Part shown: piece by piece, positions 49,911-59,368 of the stretch | Position numbering within the stretch: position 1 is the stretch's first letter | Layout: every line of letters begins with the position of its first letter | DNA from: an uncultured Cellulosilyticum sp. | GTDB lineage: Bacteria; Bacillota; Clostridia; Lachnospirales; Cellulosilyticaceae | Length of the DNA: 64,000 nucleotides | Assembly (NCBI GenBank): GCA_934725855.1 | Contig: CAKVCL010000018.1 | Coordinates: 1 to 64,000, forward strand | Reading direction: 5' to 3' | Notes under the pieces: generated by a model | Databases searched by the model: none | Seen by the model: the letters and a program-made list of their open reading frames with translations, nothing else | Told to the model about the DNA's origin: nothing | Position numbers and translations under genes: made by a program

Positions 49911-51329
49911 GTGGCAGATCAAGAAAGAAATATGGAAGAACTAATGCAGGATATTAATTATCTACGCGAAAATGTAGAAACAATGAATCATATATGGTCT
50001 ATTGAGGATGCGTATTTAAAAAGTAATTCTTTAGTAGGAAGTTTAAAAGTATTAATTAAAAGAGCTATAAGAAAGAGTATCTATTGGTTTATAAGACCAT
50101 ATTGGGACCAACAAGTTGCATTCAATAGTGCAGCAGCGAGAGCCGTATCAGATTTATATCGCATACAGTGCCGATTAGTTGAAGGAATGGAATCTGGTTT
50201 GGTAGGAGTACCTCAAGGGGAGAGTGTGCCAGAAGTTATTTTAGAAGAAACAGATGAACCAAGAGTTATTCAATTAGTATCCTCATTAAATTTTGGAGAT
50301 GCTGTAGGAAACGAAGTCATTGCTTTTAAGAATGCACTTAAAGAACAAGGCATTGTAACAGAAATCTTTACCAATAATATTCATAAACGAATCGCACCTG
50401 GTACAGCTAGATTCTTTAGAGATTTACCACCACTTAAAGAGAATGACATTGTGATTTATCATTTTGCTTCTGAATGTGGTATGGCTGAGACTGTAAAAAA
50501 ATTACCTTGTAAAAAAATTCTTAGGTATCATAATATTACGCCACCATCTTTCTTTAAAGGATATGATGCAAATGCTGAAAAGGCAACTAAAAATGGTTTA
50601 AAACAAGTAAAAGAGTTAATACCATATATTGATTTTTGCCTGCCAGTGTCAGAGTTTAACAAACACGACTTACAAGAAATGGGATATAAATGCCCGATGG
50701 AAGTTTTACCAATTCTTATTCAATTTGAAGACTATGCTCAAAAGCCAAGCAAAAAGATTATCAAGAAGTATAAAGATGGTATTACTAATGTTCTTTTTGT
50801 AGGTAGGATGGCACCTAACAAAAAGGTTGAGGATGTCATATCAGCATTTGATTATTACAAGACACATTTTGATCCAACAGCGAGATTATTCTTAGTTGGT
50901 TCTTTTAACGAAGAAGATAAATATTATCAGATGTTAGTGAAGCATATTGCAAAACTTGGGGTAAAAGACGTTATTTTCCCAGGACATATTCCTTTTGATG
51001 AAATTTTAGGGTATTACAGTGTGGCAGATGTCTTCTTGTGTATGAGTGAACATGAAGGATTCTGTGTGCCATTAGTAGAGGCTATGTACTTTAAAGTACC
51101 AATTGTAGCCTATAGCAGTTCAGCTATTCCTGATACTTTAGGTGGCAGTGGAGTATTAGTGGAAGAGAAAGATTATGAAGAGGTTTCCAAGAGAATGGAA
51201 AGAGTAGTACAAGATAAAAGTATATCAAAAAAGATTATAAATGAACAAACAATACGACTAGAAAGTTTTGATAATCAGATAATTAAAAATGGCTTAATGA
51301 ATGTAGTTGATAAAATAACTTGTAAGTAA
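49911..51329 (+). CDS. Family 4 glycosyltransferase with shared N-terminal segment
   Basis: Predicted 472-residue GT-B glycosyltransferase starting with GTG at 49911 after GAGGAGGAAGATGA. Residues about 46-72 carry the basic-aromatic segment (KRAIRKSIYWFIRPYWDQQV) seen in both methyltransferases, before the GT domain that begins near VIQLVSSLNFGDAVGNEVIA. Donor-site signature FVGRMAPNKKVEDVISAF and the acid/nucleotide motif SEHEGFCVPLVEAMYF with E-x7-E spacing are present. It is closely paralogous to the GT at 61869, which lacks the N-terminal extension. Donor sugar unknown; mannose-like donors are common for this family. Confidence 0.9.
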   Translation: MADQERNMEELMQDINYLRENVETMNHIWSIEDAYLKSNSLVGSLKVLIKRAIRKSIYWFIRPYWDQQVAFNSAAARAVSDLYRIQCRLVEGMESGLVGVPQGESVPEVILEETDEPRVIQLVSSLNFGDAVGNEVIAFKNALKEQGIVTEIFTNNIHKRIAPGTARFFRDLPPLKENDIVIYHFASECGMAETVKKLPCKKILRYHNITPPSFFKGYDANAEKATKNGLKQVKELIPYIDFCLPVSEFNKHDLQEMGYKCPMEVLPILIQFEDYAQKPSKKIIKKYKDGITNVLFVGRMAPNKKVEDVISAFDYYKTHFDPTARLFLVGSFNEEDKYYQMLVKHIAKLGVKDVIFPGHIPFDEILGYYSVADVFLCMSEHEGFCVPLVEAMYFKVPIVAYSSSAIPDTLGGSGVLVEEKDYEEVSKRMERVVQDKSISKKIINEQTIRLESFDNQIIKNGLMNVVDKITCK

Positions 51330-51367
51330 AATGAAGCGATTATCAATCTAAAAAAAGGAGTAAGTCG

Positions 51368-53362
51368 ATGCAAAAAGTAAGAAATTATATTAAAAATGAG
51401 TGGAAAACATATGAAATAGTATTGTTTGTTATAATGTGTTTAATGTTCTTTAATGTAATGTGTATTAATGTTTTTAAATTGGATGATTTCTTAAATTCAG
51501 ATATAGTAGCTGAGATGAGTTATGTAAAAACTGTGTGTGAACAAAAAAGTTTAATACCTTTTGATTGGGTGAACTCTCAAGAACTATTTATTAATAGACC
51601 AGTATACATTTCAGCACCGTTATATTTAATCACTGAGAATTTATTTTTATCATATAAGATAACTATTGTGATAACAACAATTCTTATAATTATAACTCTA
51701 GGATATTTCCTTAAACAAGTTGGCATAAGACGTAAGAATATATTATTAGCAATAATATGTTTGTTAGGATTGTTTTGTAATGAGATAACAAGAACAATAT
51801 TTATTTTTTTGAATGCTTATGCACTATTTCCAGTTGCTATATTTATAACGTTTGGATATTATATTAAGAACAATATTAAGCATGAAGAAATAAGAGGCTT
51901 TGTGATTAAAAGTATATTAATATATGTATTAGCATTTATTATGGGGATTAGTGGACCAAGAATGGCTATAGTTTTATACTTACCTATAGTAGGTATTGAG
52001 TTTTTTGAATCGATGTTAAGGACATGGAAAAATAAAAAGATTAGTGTAGAAGTGCATACCATATACAATGGATTAGGACTGCTCGTTATAAATTGTACTG
52101 GTTTTTTAACATATAAGATATTTATAAAGAACGCAATAGAACATAATGATATCAGTAACTTTCAAGTTCTAGATATAAAGCAGATAATATCAAATATACC
52201 TAACTTACTTGCAGCTATGCTTAACGCTATAGGGATATATGGAAATGTTGATTTACTTTCACTTAAAGGCATAGACTTTATAGCTAAAGGATTATTATTA
52301 ATTATAGTTATTTTACTTGGCTTTTATATCACGAAAAAATCAGATGAAGTTATAAAAAAAATTATGTTGTTTTTTGGAAGTTCATTAATGCTTGTTGGAA
52401 TATACACTCTTTTAACGAGTGATGTATTTAGTGAAAGATATTATTTTATGATATTATTCTTGGTCGTTACTATTATAGCTATTAGTATGCAAAAATTAGA
52501 AAAGACAAATAAGATATTTGAAGTACTAATTTCAAGTATATTGTTTATTATGGTAATGGTTAATTTGAAGGCCAATTTTATACCTTTATATAAAACAGAA
52601 GGAAATCAAATCCAAAAGCAAATTGCTAACTATTTAATAGAGAATGATTATAAAAGGGCGTATGCTACATATTGGAATGCAGATATTCTAAAAGGGCTAA
52701 CTAATGCTCAAGTGGAAACAGGCCATTTTACAGGTGAGGGATTTAATCCTTACTTATGGTTAACTAATAAAAGTTTATATAGTGAACAGAAAGAGTTTAT
52801 AAAAACTGCAATAGTATTAACAGATCAAGAAGAAAATGCTATATTAGCATTGGATAACTATGATAGTGTAGTATTGCAACATATGGATAAAGTTGCAAAA
52901 ATACAAGAATATAATATATATCATACGGAAAATAATCCAGCAGTACAGGCAGTGTTACCTAGAAAAAATGGTGAGTGCATATTTTATGACTTTACTAAGA
53001 GATATGCACAAAGAGATGATGCAATAGTAAAAGTTAATTATGAAGAAAAATATATTGAGGCTGATTCAATTGGAGGCTTTTTAGTTTGGGGACCGGGTAC
53101 TAATACTCATACTGGGACATATAGTTTTAAATTGAATTATAAAATAATTCAAAGTATAGGTGATGATGTAGGTTATTTTGAAGTTGCTTTAAATGGTGGA
53201 AGTATACAGAAGGCAGTAAAGAATATTGAAAGTGGAAATACATCTATAACAATAGATAATGTTACATTTGAAAATAACACGGATACAGTTGAATATAGAA
53301 TTTGGACTCAACCAGGTGTAACAATTCAATTACAATCAATCGAAATAGTAAAGGTAGGGTGA
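51368..53362 (+). CDS. Polytopic membrane protein, GT-C/Gtr-type glycosyltransferase candidate
   Basis: Predicted 664-residue protein with about ten to twelve hydrophobic segments in residues 15-400 and an extracellular-looking C-terminal domain of about 250 residues. ATG after AAAAAAGGAGTAAGTCG. The first loop contains LDDFLNSDIVAEMSYV, with acidic residues where GT-C enzymes place their catalytic DxD/ExD motif. It sits 6 nt before a GtrB-like gene and near a GtrA gene, the arrangement of three-component side-branch glycosylation systems, so it is the probable transferase that moves a sugar from undecaprenyl phosphate onto the glycan outside the cell. Family not recognised with certainty. 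Strongly AT-rich compared with neighbours. Confidence 0.65.
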   Translation: MQKVRNYIKNEWKTYEIVLFVIMCLMFFNVMCINVFKLDDFLNSDIVAEMSYVKTVCEQKSLIPFDWVNSQELFINRPVYISAPLYLITENLFLSYKITIVITTILIIITLGYFLKQVGIRRKNILLAIICLLGLFCNEITRTIFIFLNAYALFPVAIFITFGYYIKNNIKHEEIRGFVIKSILIYVLAFIMGISGPRMAIVLYLPIVGIEFFESMLRTWKNKKISVEVHTIYNGLGLLVINCTGFLTYKIFIKNAIEHNDISNFQVLDIKQIISNIPNLLAAMLNAIGIYGNVDLLSLKGIDFIAKGLLLIIVILLGFYITKKSDEVIKKIMLFFGSSLMLVGIYTLLTSDVFSERYYFMILFLVVTIIAISMQKLEKTNKIFEVLISSILFIMVMVNLKANFIPLYKTEGNQIQKQIANYLIENDYKRAYATYWNADILKGLTNAQVETGHFTGEGFNPYLWLTNKSLYSEQKEFIKTAIVLTDQEENAILALDNYDSVVLQHMDKVAKIQEYNIYHTENNPAVQAVLPRKNGECIFYDFTKRYAQRDDAIVKVNYEEKYIEADSIGGFLVWGPGTNTHTGTYSFKLNYKIIQSIGDDVGYFEVALNGGSIQKAVKNIESGNTSITIDNVTFENNTDTVEYRIWTQPGVTIQLQSIEIVKVG

Positions 53363-53367
53363 TAATA

Positions 53368-54324
53368 GTGAAAAAAATTAGTATAGTTATCCCGTGTTGG
53401 AGTGAAGAAAAAAGTATAGAATTAATGTATCAAAGAATTAAAAAAGTATTTGATGAAAAATTAGCTAATTATGATTATGAGATAATATTTGTAGATGACT
53501 GCTCTCCAGATAATACTTGGACAGAGATACAAAAGGTATGTAATATTGACAAGAGAGTAAAAGGAGTTCTCAATGCTAGGAACTTTGGATTTATCAGAAA
53601 TGTATATGCTACATTAAAATATGGTAGTGGGGATGCAACTTTTATGCTATTTGGGGATCTACAAGATCCACCAGAATTAATTCCAGAGTTTGTTAAAAAG
53701 TGGGAAGAAGGCTATAAAGTAGTTATAGGTCAAAAAACAAAAAGTGATGAGAGTAAAGTATTATATTTCTGCAGAAGTTTATATTACAAAGTAATTGGCA
53801 CATTATCTTCAACAAAGCAAATTCAACATTTTAATGGATATGGTTTATATGACAAAGCCTTTATCGAGGTGATAAGTCAATTGGATGATCCTTCACCATA
53901 TTTAAAAGGGATTGTTGCAGAATTTGCAATGAAACAATATATTATCCAATACGATCAAGCAGAGAGTAATAGAGGAAAGTCTGGTTCTAACTTCTTCAAA
54001 AACTATGATGTAGCAATGTTAGGAATCACATCTTATACAAAAACATTAATGAGAATAGCTACATTTATAGGTGCAATCTTAGGATTTGCAAGTATATTAT
54101 TTGCATTCTTTATATTCCTCAGTAAGGTCTTTCATTGGAATGATTATCCTATGGGAACTGCAACTATGATAATTGGTATATTCTTAATGGGGGCAATTCA
54201 AATGTTCTTTATAGGAATATTAGGTGAATACATATTAAGTATTAATACTAGAATGATGAAGAGACCACTAGTTGTAATAGAAAAAAAATTGAATTTTGAT
54301 GAGGAAACAGTAAATGAAAGATAA
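53368..54324 (+). CDS. Bactoprenol glycosyltransferase (GtrB/DPM1-like GT2)
   Basis: Predicted 318-residue membrane-attached GT2; start GTG at 53368 rather than the overlapping upstream ATG. GT-A motifs IVIPCWSEEKSIELMYQRIK, EIIFVDDCSPDNTWTE and FGDLQDPPELIPEFVKKWEE, the QDPP signature of dolichyl/undecaprenyl-phosphate sugar synthases. Two C-terminal membrane helices (about 230-255 and 267-292) and NGYGLYDKAFIEVISQLDDP complete the GtrB type. It transfers a sugar from a nucleotide donor to undecaprenyl phosphate inside the cell for flipping by GtrA (59358). Overlaps the next gene by 11 nt. Confidence 0.9.
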   Translation: MKKISIVIPCWSEEKSIELMYQRIKKVFDEKLANYDYEIIFVDDCSPDNTWTEIQKVCNIDKRVKGVLNARNFGFIRNVYATLKYGSGDATFMLFGDLQDPPELIPEFVKKWEEGYKVVIGQKTKSDESKVLYFCRSLYYKVIGTLSSTKQIQHFNGYGLYDKAFIEVISQLDDPSPYLKGIVAEFAMKQYIIQYDQAESNRGKSGSNFFKNYDVAMLGITSYTKTLMRIATFIGAILGFASILFAFFIFLSKVFHWNDYPMGTATMIIGIFLMGAIQMFFIGILGEYILSINTRMMKRPLVVIEKKLNFDEETVNER

Positions 54325-55705
54325 GGTAAAAGAAATTATCCATTCATGGGCTAAGAAAGAAGGAAATGTAAATACAATTCAAGAAATTCTTAGCTGGGTG
54401 GAACAGCTTAATCAATCATTAAAGGTTAATATTGTTCCTAATACATTAAGCGGAAGTAACTTTTGGTTTTATGATGAAGATAAAGGCTGTATAACTAATA
54501 AAAATAATAGCTTTTTTACAATAGAGGGGTTAAAGATAACAGGTAAAGATAGAAAGGTTATTGAACAGCCAGTTATTATGCAAAATGAAATTGGGTATCT
54601 TGGAATTATTTGCAAAGAAATCGATGGTGTTTTGAATTTTTTAATGCAGGCTAAAATTGAGCCAGGCAACGTAAATAAAATCCAGATATCTCCGACTATA
54701 CAAGCCACAAAAAGTAATTTTACGAGAAAGCATGGTGGTAAATCACCTGCTTATCTCGATTATTTTTTGAATGCAAATAAGCACACAATTATAGTAGACC
54801 AGATTCAGTCAGAGCAGTCATCAAGATTTTATAAAAAACGTAATCGTAATACGATCATAAAAGTAGATGAGAATATAGAAGTATTACCAAGTCATAAATG
54901 GATGACATTAGGACAAATTAAACAATTAATGAAGTATGAAAATCTTGTTAATATGGATACAAGAACAGTGCTTTCATGTATCCCTTTTGTTTATGATAAT
55001 TTATCAGAAAATGACTTAAAGGAAATAGAAGAATTATTTAATGATAAAGCCCTATTTAATTCTATTTTTAGAACGAAAGGAAAAAACAACTTTACACCTA
55101 TTTATAAATATATCAATGACTATAAGATGTTTAACGATAATCAAGTAGAGCTGGTACGCTTAGATGAATTAGAAACATGGGAAATGAATGATGAAGGGAT
55201 TAAGTGTAAATATTCTTATAGCTTTAGTGTTATTTATTGCGATATCGAAGTAGAAGGACGAGAAGTAACTAAATGGACACAACCTTTATTCAAGGCAGAG
55301 GGCCTTGCAACATTTGGTCTACTTACAACCGTGGAGCATAATATAAGAAAATTTTTGGTTAAATGCAGACATGAAGTAGGCTGTTTTGACCAAATGGAAT
55401 TAGGACCTTCTGTGCAACGAGAAGCGGTAGATGAAGAAAAAGTAATCGATTGTGTAACAGAAGTATTTGATAAGCATTTAGCTGAAAATAAAGGCGTTTT
55501 ATATAATGTTATTTTGTCCGAAGAGGGCGGACGATTTTATCATGAACAGAACCATAATATGATAGTTGAGATAGATCAAGCAGAAATCCTTGAATTGCCA
55601 GAAGGATATTTTTGGGTAGATTATAGAACGCTTAATCAACTAGTTCAAGTCAATAACTGTTTAAATATTCAACTTAGAAATTTATTATCTTTACTGGAGG
55701 TTTAA
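54314..55705 (+). CDS. NDP-hexose 2,3-dehydratase
   Basis: Predicted 463-residue enzyme of the EvaA/TylCVI/SpnO family (PF03559), which removes the C-2 hydroxyl of NDP-4-keto-6-deoxyglucose to give a 3,4-diketo-2,6-dideoxy sugar. Two homologous halves, as in the family: first half GSNFWFYDEDK, AKIEPGNVNKIQISPTIQAT, SNFTRKHGGKSPAYLDYF and IQSEQSSRFYKKRNRN; second half TTVEHNIRKFLVKCRHEVGC, FDQMELGPSVQRE and SEEGGRFYHEQNHNMIVEID. ATG 54314 overlaps the GtrB stop. Normally found in actinomycete antibiotic clusters; here in a surface-glycan operon. All key motifs are intact by eye. Product is used by the next gene. Confidence 0.92.
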   Translation: MKDKVKEIIHSWAKKEGNVNTIQEILSWVEQLNQSLKVNIVPNTLSGSNFWFYDEDKGCITNKNNSFFTIEGLKITGKDRKVIEQPVIMQNEIGYLGIICKEIDGVLNFLMQAKIEPGNVNKIQISPTIQATKSNFTRKHGGKSPAYLDYFLNANKHTIIVDQIQSEQSSRFYKKRNRNTIIKVDENIEVLPSHKWMTLGQIKQLMKYENLVNMDTRTVLSCIPFVYDNLSENDLKEIEELFNDKALFNSIFRTKGKNNFTPIYKYINDYKMFNDNQVELVRLDELETWEMNDEGIKCKYSYSFSVIYCDIEVEGREVTKWTQPLFKAEGLATFGLLTTVEHNIRKFLVKCRHEVGCFDQMELGPSVQREAVDEEKVIDCVTEVFDKHLAENKGVLYNVILSEEGGRFYHEQNHNMIVEIDQAEILELPEGYFWVDYRTLNQLVQVNNCLNIQLRNLLSLLEV

Positions 55706-56674
55706 TTGAAGATGAACAAATTAAGACTTGGTATATTAGGAACTTCCGATATTGCATTTAGAAGATTTTTACCTGCATTAAGTAAATCAGAGGATTTTGA
55801 GTATGCAGGAGTAGCATCAAGAAGTATAGAAAAAACGGAAAAATTTGTAGAAACTTATGGTGGAAAAGGCTATAGTAGTTATGATAAGCTTTTAGAAGAT
55901 CAAAACATTGATGTAGTTTACTTACCATTACCACCAAGCTTACATTTTGAGTGGGCTAAGAAAGCTCTAGAAAATGGTAAACATATTTTAATGGAAAAGC
56001 CTTTTACGACAAGTAAAGAAGAGACTTTCGAACTTATTAAAATAGCAAAAGAAAAAGGGTTAGCGGTATTTGAAAACTATATGTTTCAATATCATAGCCA
56101 GTTAAAGACTATATTAAAAATGATCAGTGATGGTGAAGTAGGAGAAATTAGGGAGTTTAGAATTGGATTTGGATTCCCTATGAGAAGTGCAGATGATTTT
56201 AGATATAACAAACAATTAGGTGGAGGAGCATTACTGGATTGTGGTGGTTATACTATCAAATTAGCCAATCTGTTACTAGGTGAAACAGCAAAGGTAATGT
56301 ATTCTAAGCTTAACCATAATTCACAATTTGATGTGGATTTATTTGGTTCAGCAACATTGCAGAATGAAGAGGGCATAGTAGCACAAGTTGGTTTTGGAAT
56401 GGATAATACCTACAAGTGTGAACTTGAAGTTTGGGGAAGTAAGGCAAGTATTATTGCATCAAGGATTTTCACAGCAGGGGCAGGTTTTGAGCCTGAATTA
56501 GTCATAAAAACTTCAACAGATAGTAAGAGCGTTAAATTAGCTGAAGATGATCAATTCCTTAATGCAATTACTGATTTTGCGAAATGTATTAAGGATGAGG
56601 AACATAGAAATCAAATCATGGAAGAAATAAAAATACAGTCTATTAATGTGGATAAGATTATTAAAAATAATTAA
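55706..56674 (+). CDS. Gfo/Idh/MocA oxidoreductase, probable NDP-hexose 3-ketoreductase
   Basis: Predicted 322-residue NAD(P)-dependent oxidoreductase, start TTG 55706 or ATG 55712 behind GGAGGT. Rossmann motif LGILGTSDIAFRRFLPAL, the family motif HILMEKPFTTSKEE, and the GGGALLDCGGYTIKLANLLL catalytic region (Gfo/Idh/MocA). It follows the 2,3-dehydratase by one base, the partner order seen in EvaA/EvaE-type and SpnO/SpnN pathways, where this family reduces the C-3 ketone. Substrate assignment therefore comes from context. Length is normal. Confidence 0.88.
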   Translation: MKMNKLRLGILGTSDIAFRRFLPALSKSEDFEYAGVASRSIEKTEKFVETYGGKGYSSYDKLLEDQNIDVVYLPLPPSLHFEWAKKALENGKHILMEKPFTTSKEETFELIKIAKEKGLAVFENYMFQYHSQLKTILKMISDGEVGEIREFRIGFGFPMRSADDFRYNKQLGGGALLDCGGYTIKLANLLLGETAKVMYSKLNHNSQFDVDLFGSATLQNEEGIVAQVGFGMDNTYKCELEVWGSKASIIASRIFTAGAGFEPELVIKTSTDSKSVKLAEDDQFLNAITDFAKCIKDEEHRNQIMEEIKIQSINVDKIIKNN

Positions 56675-56689
56675 GGAGACGATACGAAG

Positions 56690-57253
56690 ATGAAAATTAC
56701 AGAATTAGCATTAGAAGGAGCAAAAATAATTGAACCTAAAGTATTCACAGATAATCGTGGCTATAGCTGTGAAACTCATTCAAAGAAAACATTAATTGAG
56801 AATGGTATTCCTTTTGACTTTGTTTTAGATTATGAAGCAATGAATTTAAAAAAGAATACAATCAGAGGAATTCACTTCCAAAATAACCCTCATGCTCAAA
56901 CAAAATTGGTTAGAGTTTTACGTGGAGAAATCTATGATGTTATTGTAGACTTACGAAAAGATTCACCAACCTATAAAAAATGGATTGGTCATACAATTTC
57001 AGCTGAAAATCAAAAACAAATCCTTATTCCTAATGGTTTTGGACATGCCTTTATTACTAAAGAAGATAACACAGTTGTATTATATAAATTTGATGACTAT
57101 TATGATGGCAGCCTTGTTAGAGCAATTAGATGGGATGACCCAGAGATAGGGATTGATTGGGGTATTGAGAATCCAATTCTATCTCCATCAGATGAGAAAG
57201 CACCATTTTTAAAAGATAGTGATGTTAATTTTACTATGGAGTTGAATAAATAA
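56690..57253 (+). CDS. dTDP-4-dehydro-deoxyhexose 3,5- or 5-epimerase (RmlC-like)
   Basis: Predicted 187-residue cupin enzyme. Features of RmlC/EvaD: FTDNRGYSCETHSKK, catalytic His in NTIRGIHFQNNPHAQTKLVR, YDVIVDLRKDSPTYKKW, PNGFGHAFITKEDNTVV with YKFDDYYDGS, and RWDDPEIGIDWG carrying the catalytic Asp. Converts the D-series 4-keto sugar to the L-series. Whether it epimerises both C-3 and C-5 cannot be told. Located in the dideoxyhexose block, 15 nt after the 3-ketoreductase. Confidence 0.9.
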   Translation: MKITELALEGAKIIEPKVFTDNRGYSCETHSKKTLIENGIPFDFVLDYEAMNLKKNTIRGIHFQNNPHAQTKLVRVLRGEIYDVIVDLRKDSPTYKKWIGHTISAENQKQILIPNGFGHAFITKEDNTVVLYKFDDYYDGSLVRAIRWDDPEIGIDWGIENPILSPSDEKAPFLKDSDVNFTMELNK

Positions 57254-57254
57254 T

Positions 57255-58169
57255 ATGAAAAAGATAGTAGTAACTGGTGCTAGTGGATTTATTGGAAAAG
57301 CTCTCTGTGAAAGATTACTTTCAGAGGGAAATTATGTGTATGCAATTGTTAGGAATAAAGAGAAACTTAAAGATCTATCAAGATTTGAGAACTTAAACGT
57401 TATTGAATTAGAGATGAAAGATTATAACAACCTATCAAGTAAAGTTAATGATGAGATTGATACAATGTTTCATTTTGCTTGGCAGGATTCAGCTGGGCCT
57501 AATAGAATGAATTACGGTATTCAAATTCCTCAGATCCAATATACGTGTGATACTGTAATGCAAGCTCATGAAATGAAATGTAAAAAATTTATTTTTGCGG
57601 GATCCATATCATATTTTATGCATAAACATTACCTAAATAATAAGGAAAATGCTTGTAGACAGACTTGTTTATATGGGACTGCGAAAAATGCAGCAAATAT
57701 GTTTTGCAGAACAATATGTCATAATTTAAATATGAAATACAATGATGTTTTATTTACTAATATTTTTGGAGTTGGAGATTATAGTATGAGGTCTACCAAT
57801 GTCATTATTAATAAATTAATTAATAATGAGAAGCCAGTATTAGTAGAAGGAGAGTATAAATATGATTGGTTTTATATTGACAATGCAGTAGAAGCATTGC
57901 TTGCTGTTGAAAAGCAAGGGGTAGATTTTAAGAGCTATTATATTGGAAATAAAGAAATTACAACATTAAAAGAGATATTAATTAATGTTGGACAAATCTT
58001 AAATCCAGATATGGAATTAGAATTTGGTGGCTTTAATGATACTACTCATGCAGATTATACTCAAATAGATACAAGTGCATTGTATGAAGACACCAATTAT
58101 AAAGAAAAGGTTAGTTTTAAGGAAGCTATATTAAGAACGGCTGAATGGGTAAGAGGGCTAAAGATATAA
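57255..58169 (+). CDS. SDR-family NDP-sugar 4-ketoreductase or epimerase
   Basis: Predicted 304-residue NAD(P)-dependent enzyme with nucleotide-binding GASGFIGKALCERLL at the N-terminus and an active-site YGTAK (YxxxK) following FIFAGSISYFM. The C-terminal part (EYKYDWFYIDNAVEALLAVE, YYIGNKEITTLKEIL) fits extended SDRs acting on nucleotide sugars. No rmlD-type gene is elsewhere in the cluster, so this is the best candidate for the final C-4 reduction of the 2,6-dideoxyhexose. It is unusually Cys-rich (QTCLYG, MFCRTICHN). It starts 2 nt after the epimerase stop. Confidence 0.85.
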   Translation: MKKIVVTGASGFIGKALCERLLSEGNYVYAIVRNKEKLKDLSRFENLNVIELEMKDYNNLSSKVNDEIDTMFHFAWQDSAGPNRMNYGIQIPQIQYTCDTVMQAHEMKCKKFIFAGSISYFMHKHYLNNKENACRQTCLYGTAKNAANMFCRTICHNLNMKYNDVLFTNIFGVGDYSMRSTNVIINKLINNEKPVLVEGEYKYDWFYIDNAVEALLAVEKQGVDFKSYYIGNKEITTLKEILINVGQILNPDMELEFGGFNDTTHADYTQIDTSALYEDTNYKEKVSFKEAILRTAEWVRGLKI

Positions 58170-58183
58170 AGGAGAAATTTGAT

Positions 58184-59368
58184 ATGCAAGATATAGTAGT
58201 TGTCGGAAGTGGTTTTTCTGGAAGTATCTTAGCAAGAAGGATCGCTGAAGAGTTGGGACAAGAAGTGCTTGTAGTAGAGAAACGAAGTCACATCGCAGGA
58301 AATATGTATGATGAGATAGATGAAAATGGTATATTAGTACAAAAATATGGACCTCATTATCTTAATACTAATAAGTATTTTATCATTGAATATTTAATGA
58401 AGTATAGTGAACTATTTAAACATAGTGTAAAAATGTACAGTTATATTGATAACAATTATGTGCGATTACCATTTAACTTTGAAACTGTACAACAGTTAGT
58501 GGGAAGTAAAAAGGCTGAAAGTTTATTAGAAAAGCTTAGAAGTTCATTTTCAGGTCGTGATAGAGTTCCAGTTTTAGAACTTGTTAATCACACAGATTCA
58601 GATATTAAAGCATATGGAGAATTGTTATTTGAAAAGGCATATAAGACCTATACTTCAAAACAATGGGGAATAGGTGTTGATAAAATTGATAAGTATGTTC
58701 TTGATAGAGTTCCAATGGCAATGAATTATGATGAGAGATATCTAAATAAAGATTTTCAGTATTTGCCTAATGAAGGATTCACAAAACTCTTTGAAAAAAT
58801 GCTGGATCATCCTAATATTGAAATTCAGCTAAACACTGATGCACTTGAGCATATAGAGTTTGACGAAGATAAGGCTAAAATAAAATATCAAGGACATGAA
58901 ATTAAGTGCCTAATATACACTGGGGCAATTGATGAATTATTTGGTTTGAAATATGGAGATTTACCTTATCGCTCTTTAGATATTCAATATGAATATCTAC
59001 AAGTTGATAGTATACTTCCAGCAGAAATTGTGTCATATCCACAAGCAAAAGGATATACTAGAAAAACAGAGTATAAGAAATTGATGCTCGATAATAGTAA
59101 GGTTAAGGGGTCTGTAGTAGCTACAGAATATCCATTACAGTATGATAGAAATGCAGAGAGAGGCAATACACCATATTATCCAGTTGTAACAGAGGAAAGT
59201 AAGCAAATTTATAGTAAGTATATCGAAGAGGTAAAAAAATATAATAATATTTTCTTATGTGGTAGACTAGCTGAGTTTAAATATTATAATATGGATATTT
59301 GCATAGAACATGCTTTAGAATACTTTAATGATATTAAAAAATACTTGGAGCAACAAAATGCAATCTAA
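58184..59368 (+). CDS. glf: UDP-galactopyranose mutase
   Basis: Predicted 394-residue flavoenzyme converting UDP-galactopyranose to UDP-galactofuranose. ATG 58184 lies 8 nt after AAGGAGA; an earlier frame start at 58145 is inside the previous gene. FAD motif VVVGSGFSGSILARRIAEEL, VEKRSHIAGNMYDE, QKYGPHYLNT, YTSKQWGIGVDKIDKY, and the active-site ending FLCGRLAEFKYYNMDICIEH. Indicates galactofuranose in the surface glycan. The donor UDP-Gal must be supplied elsewhere in the genome. Overlaps the next gene by 11 nt. Confidence 0.93.
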   Translation: MQDIVVVGSGFSGSILARRIAEELGQEVLVVEKRSHIAGNMYDEIDENGILVQKYGPHYLNTNKYFIIEYLMKYSELFKHSVKMYSYIDNNYVRLPFNFETVQQLVGSKKAESLLEKLRSSFSGRDRVPVLELVNHTDSDIKAYGELLFEKAYKTYTSKQWGIGVDKIDKYVLDRVPMAMNYDERYLNKDFQYLPNEGFTKLFEKMLDHPNIEIQLNTDALEHIEFDEDKAKIKYQGHEIKCLIYTGAIDELFGLKYGDLPYRSLDIQYEYLQVDSILPAEIVSYPQAKGYTRKTEYKKLMLDNSKVKGSVVATEYPLQYDRNAERGNTPYYPVVTEESKQIYSKYIEEVKKYNNIFLCGRLAEFKYYNMDICIEHALEYFNDIKKYLEQQNAI

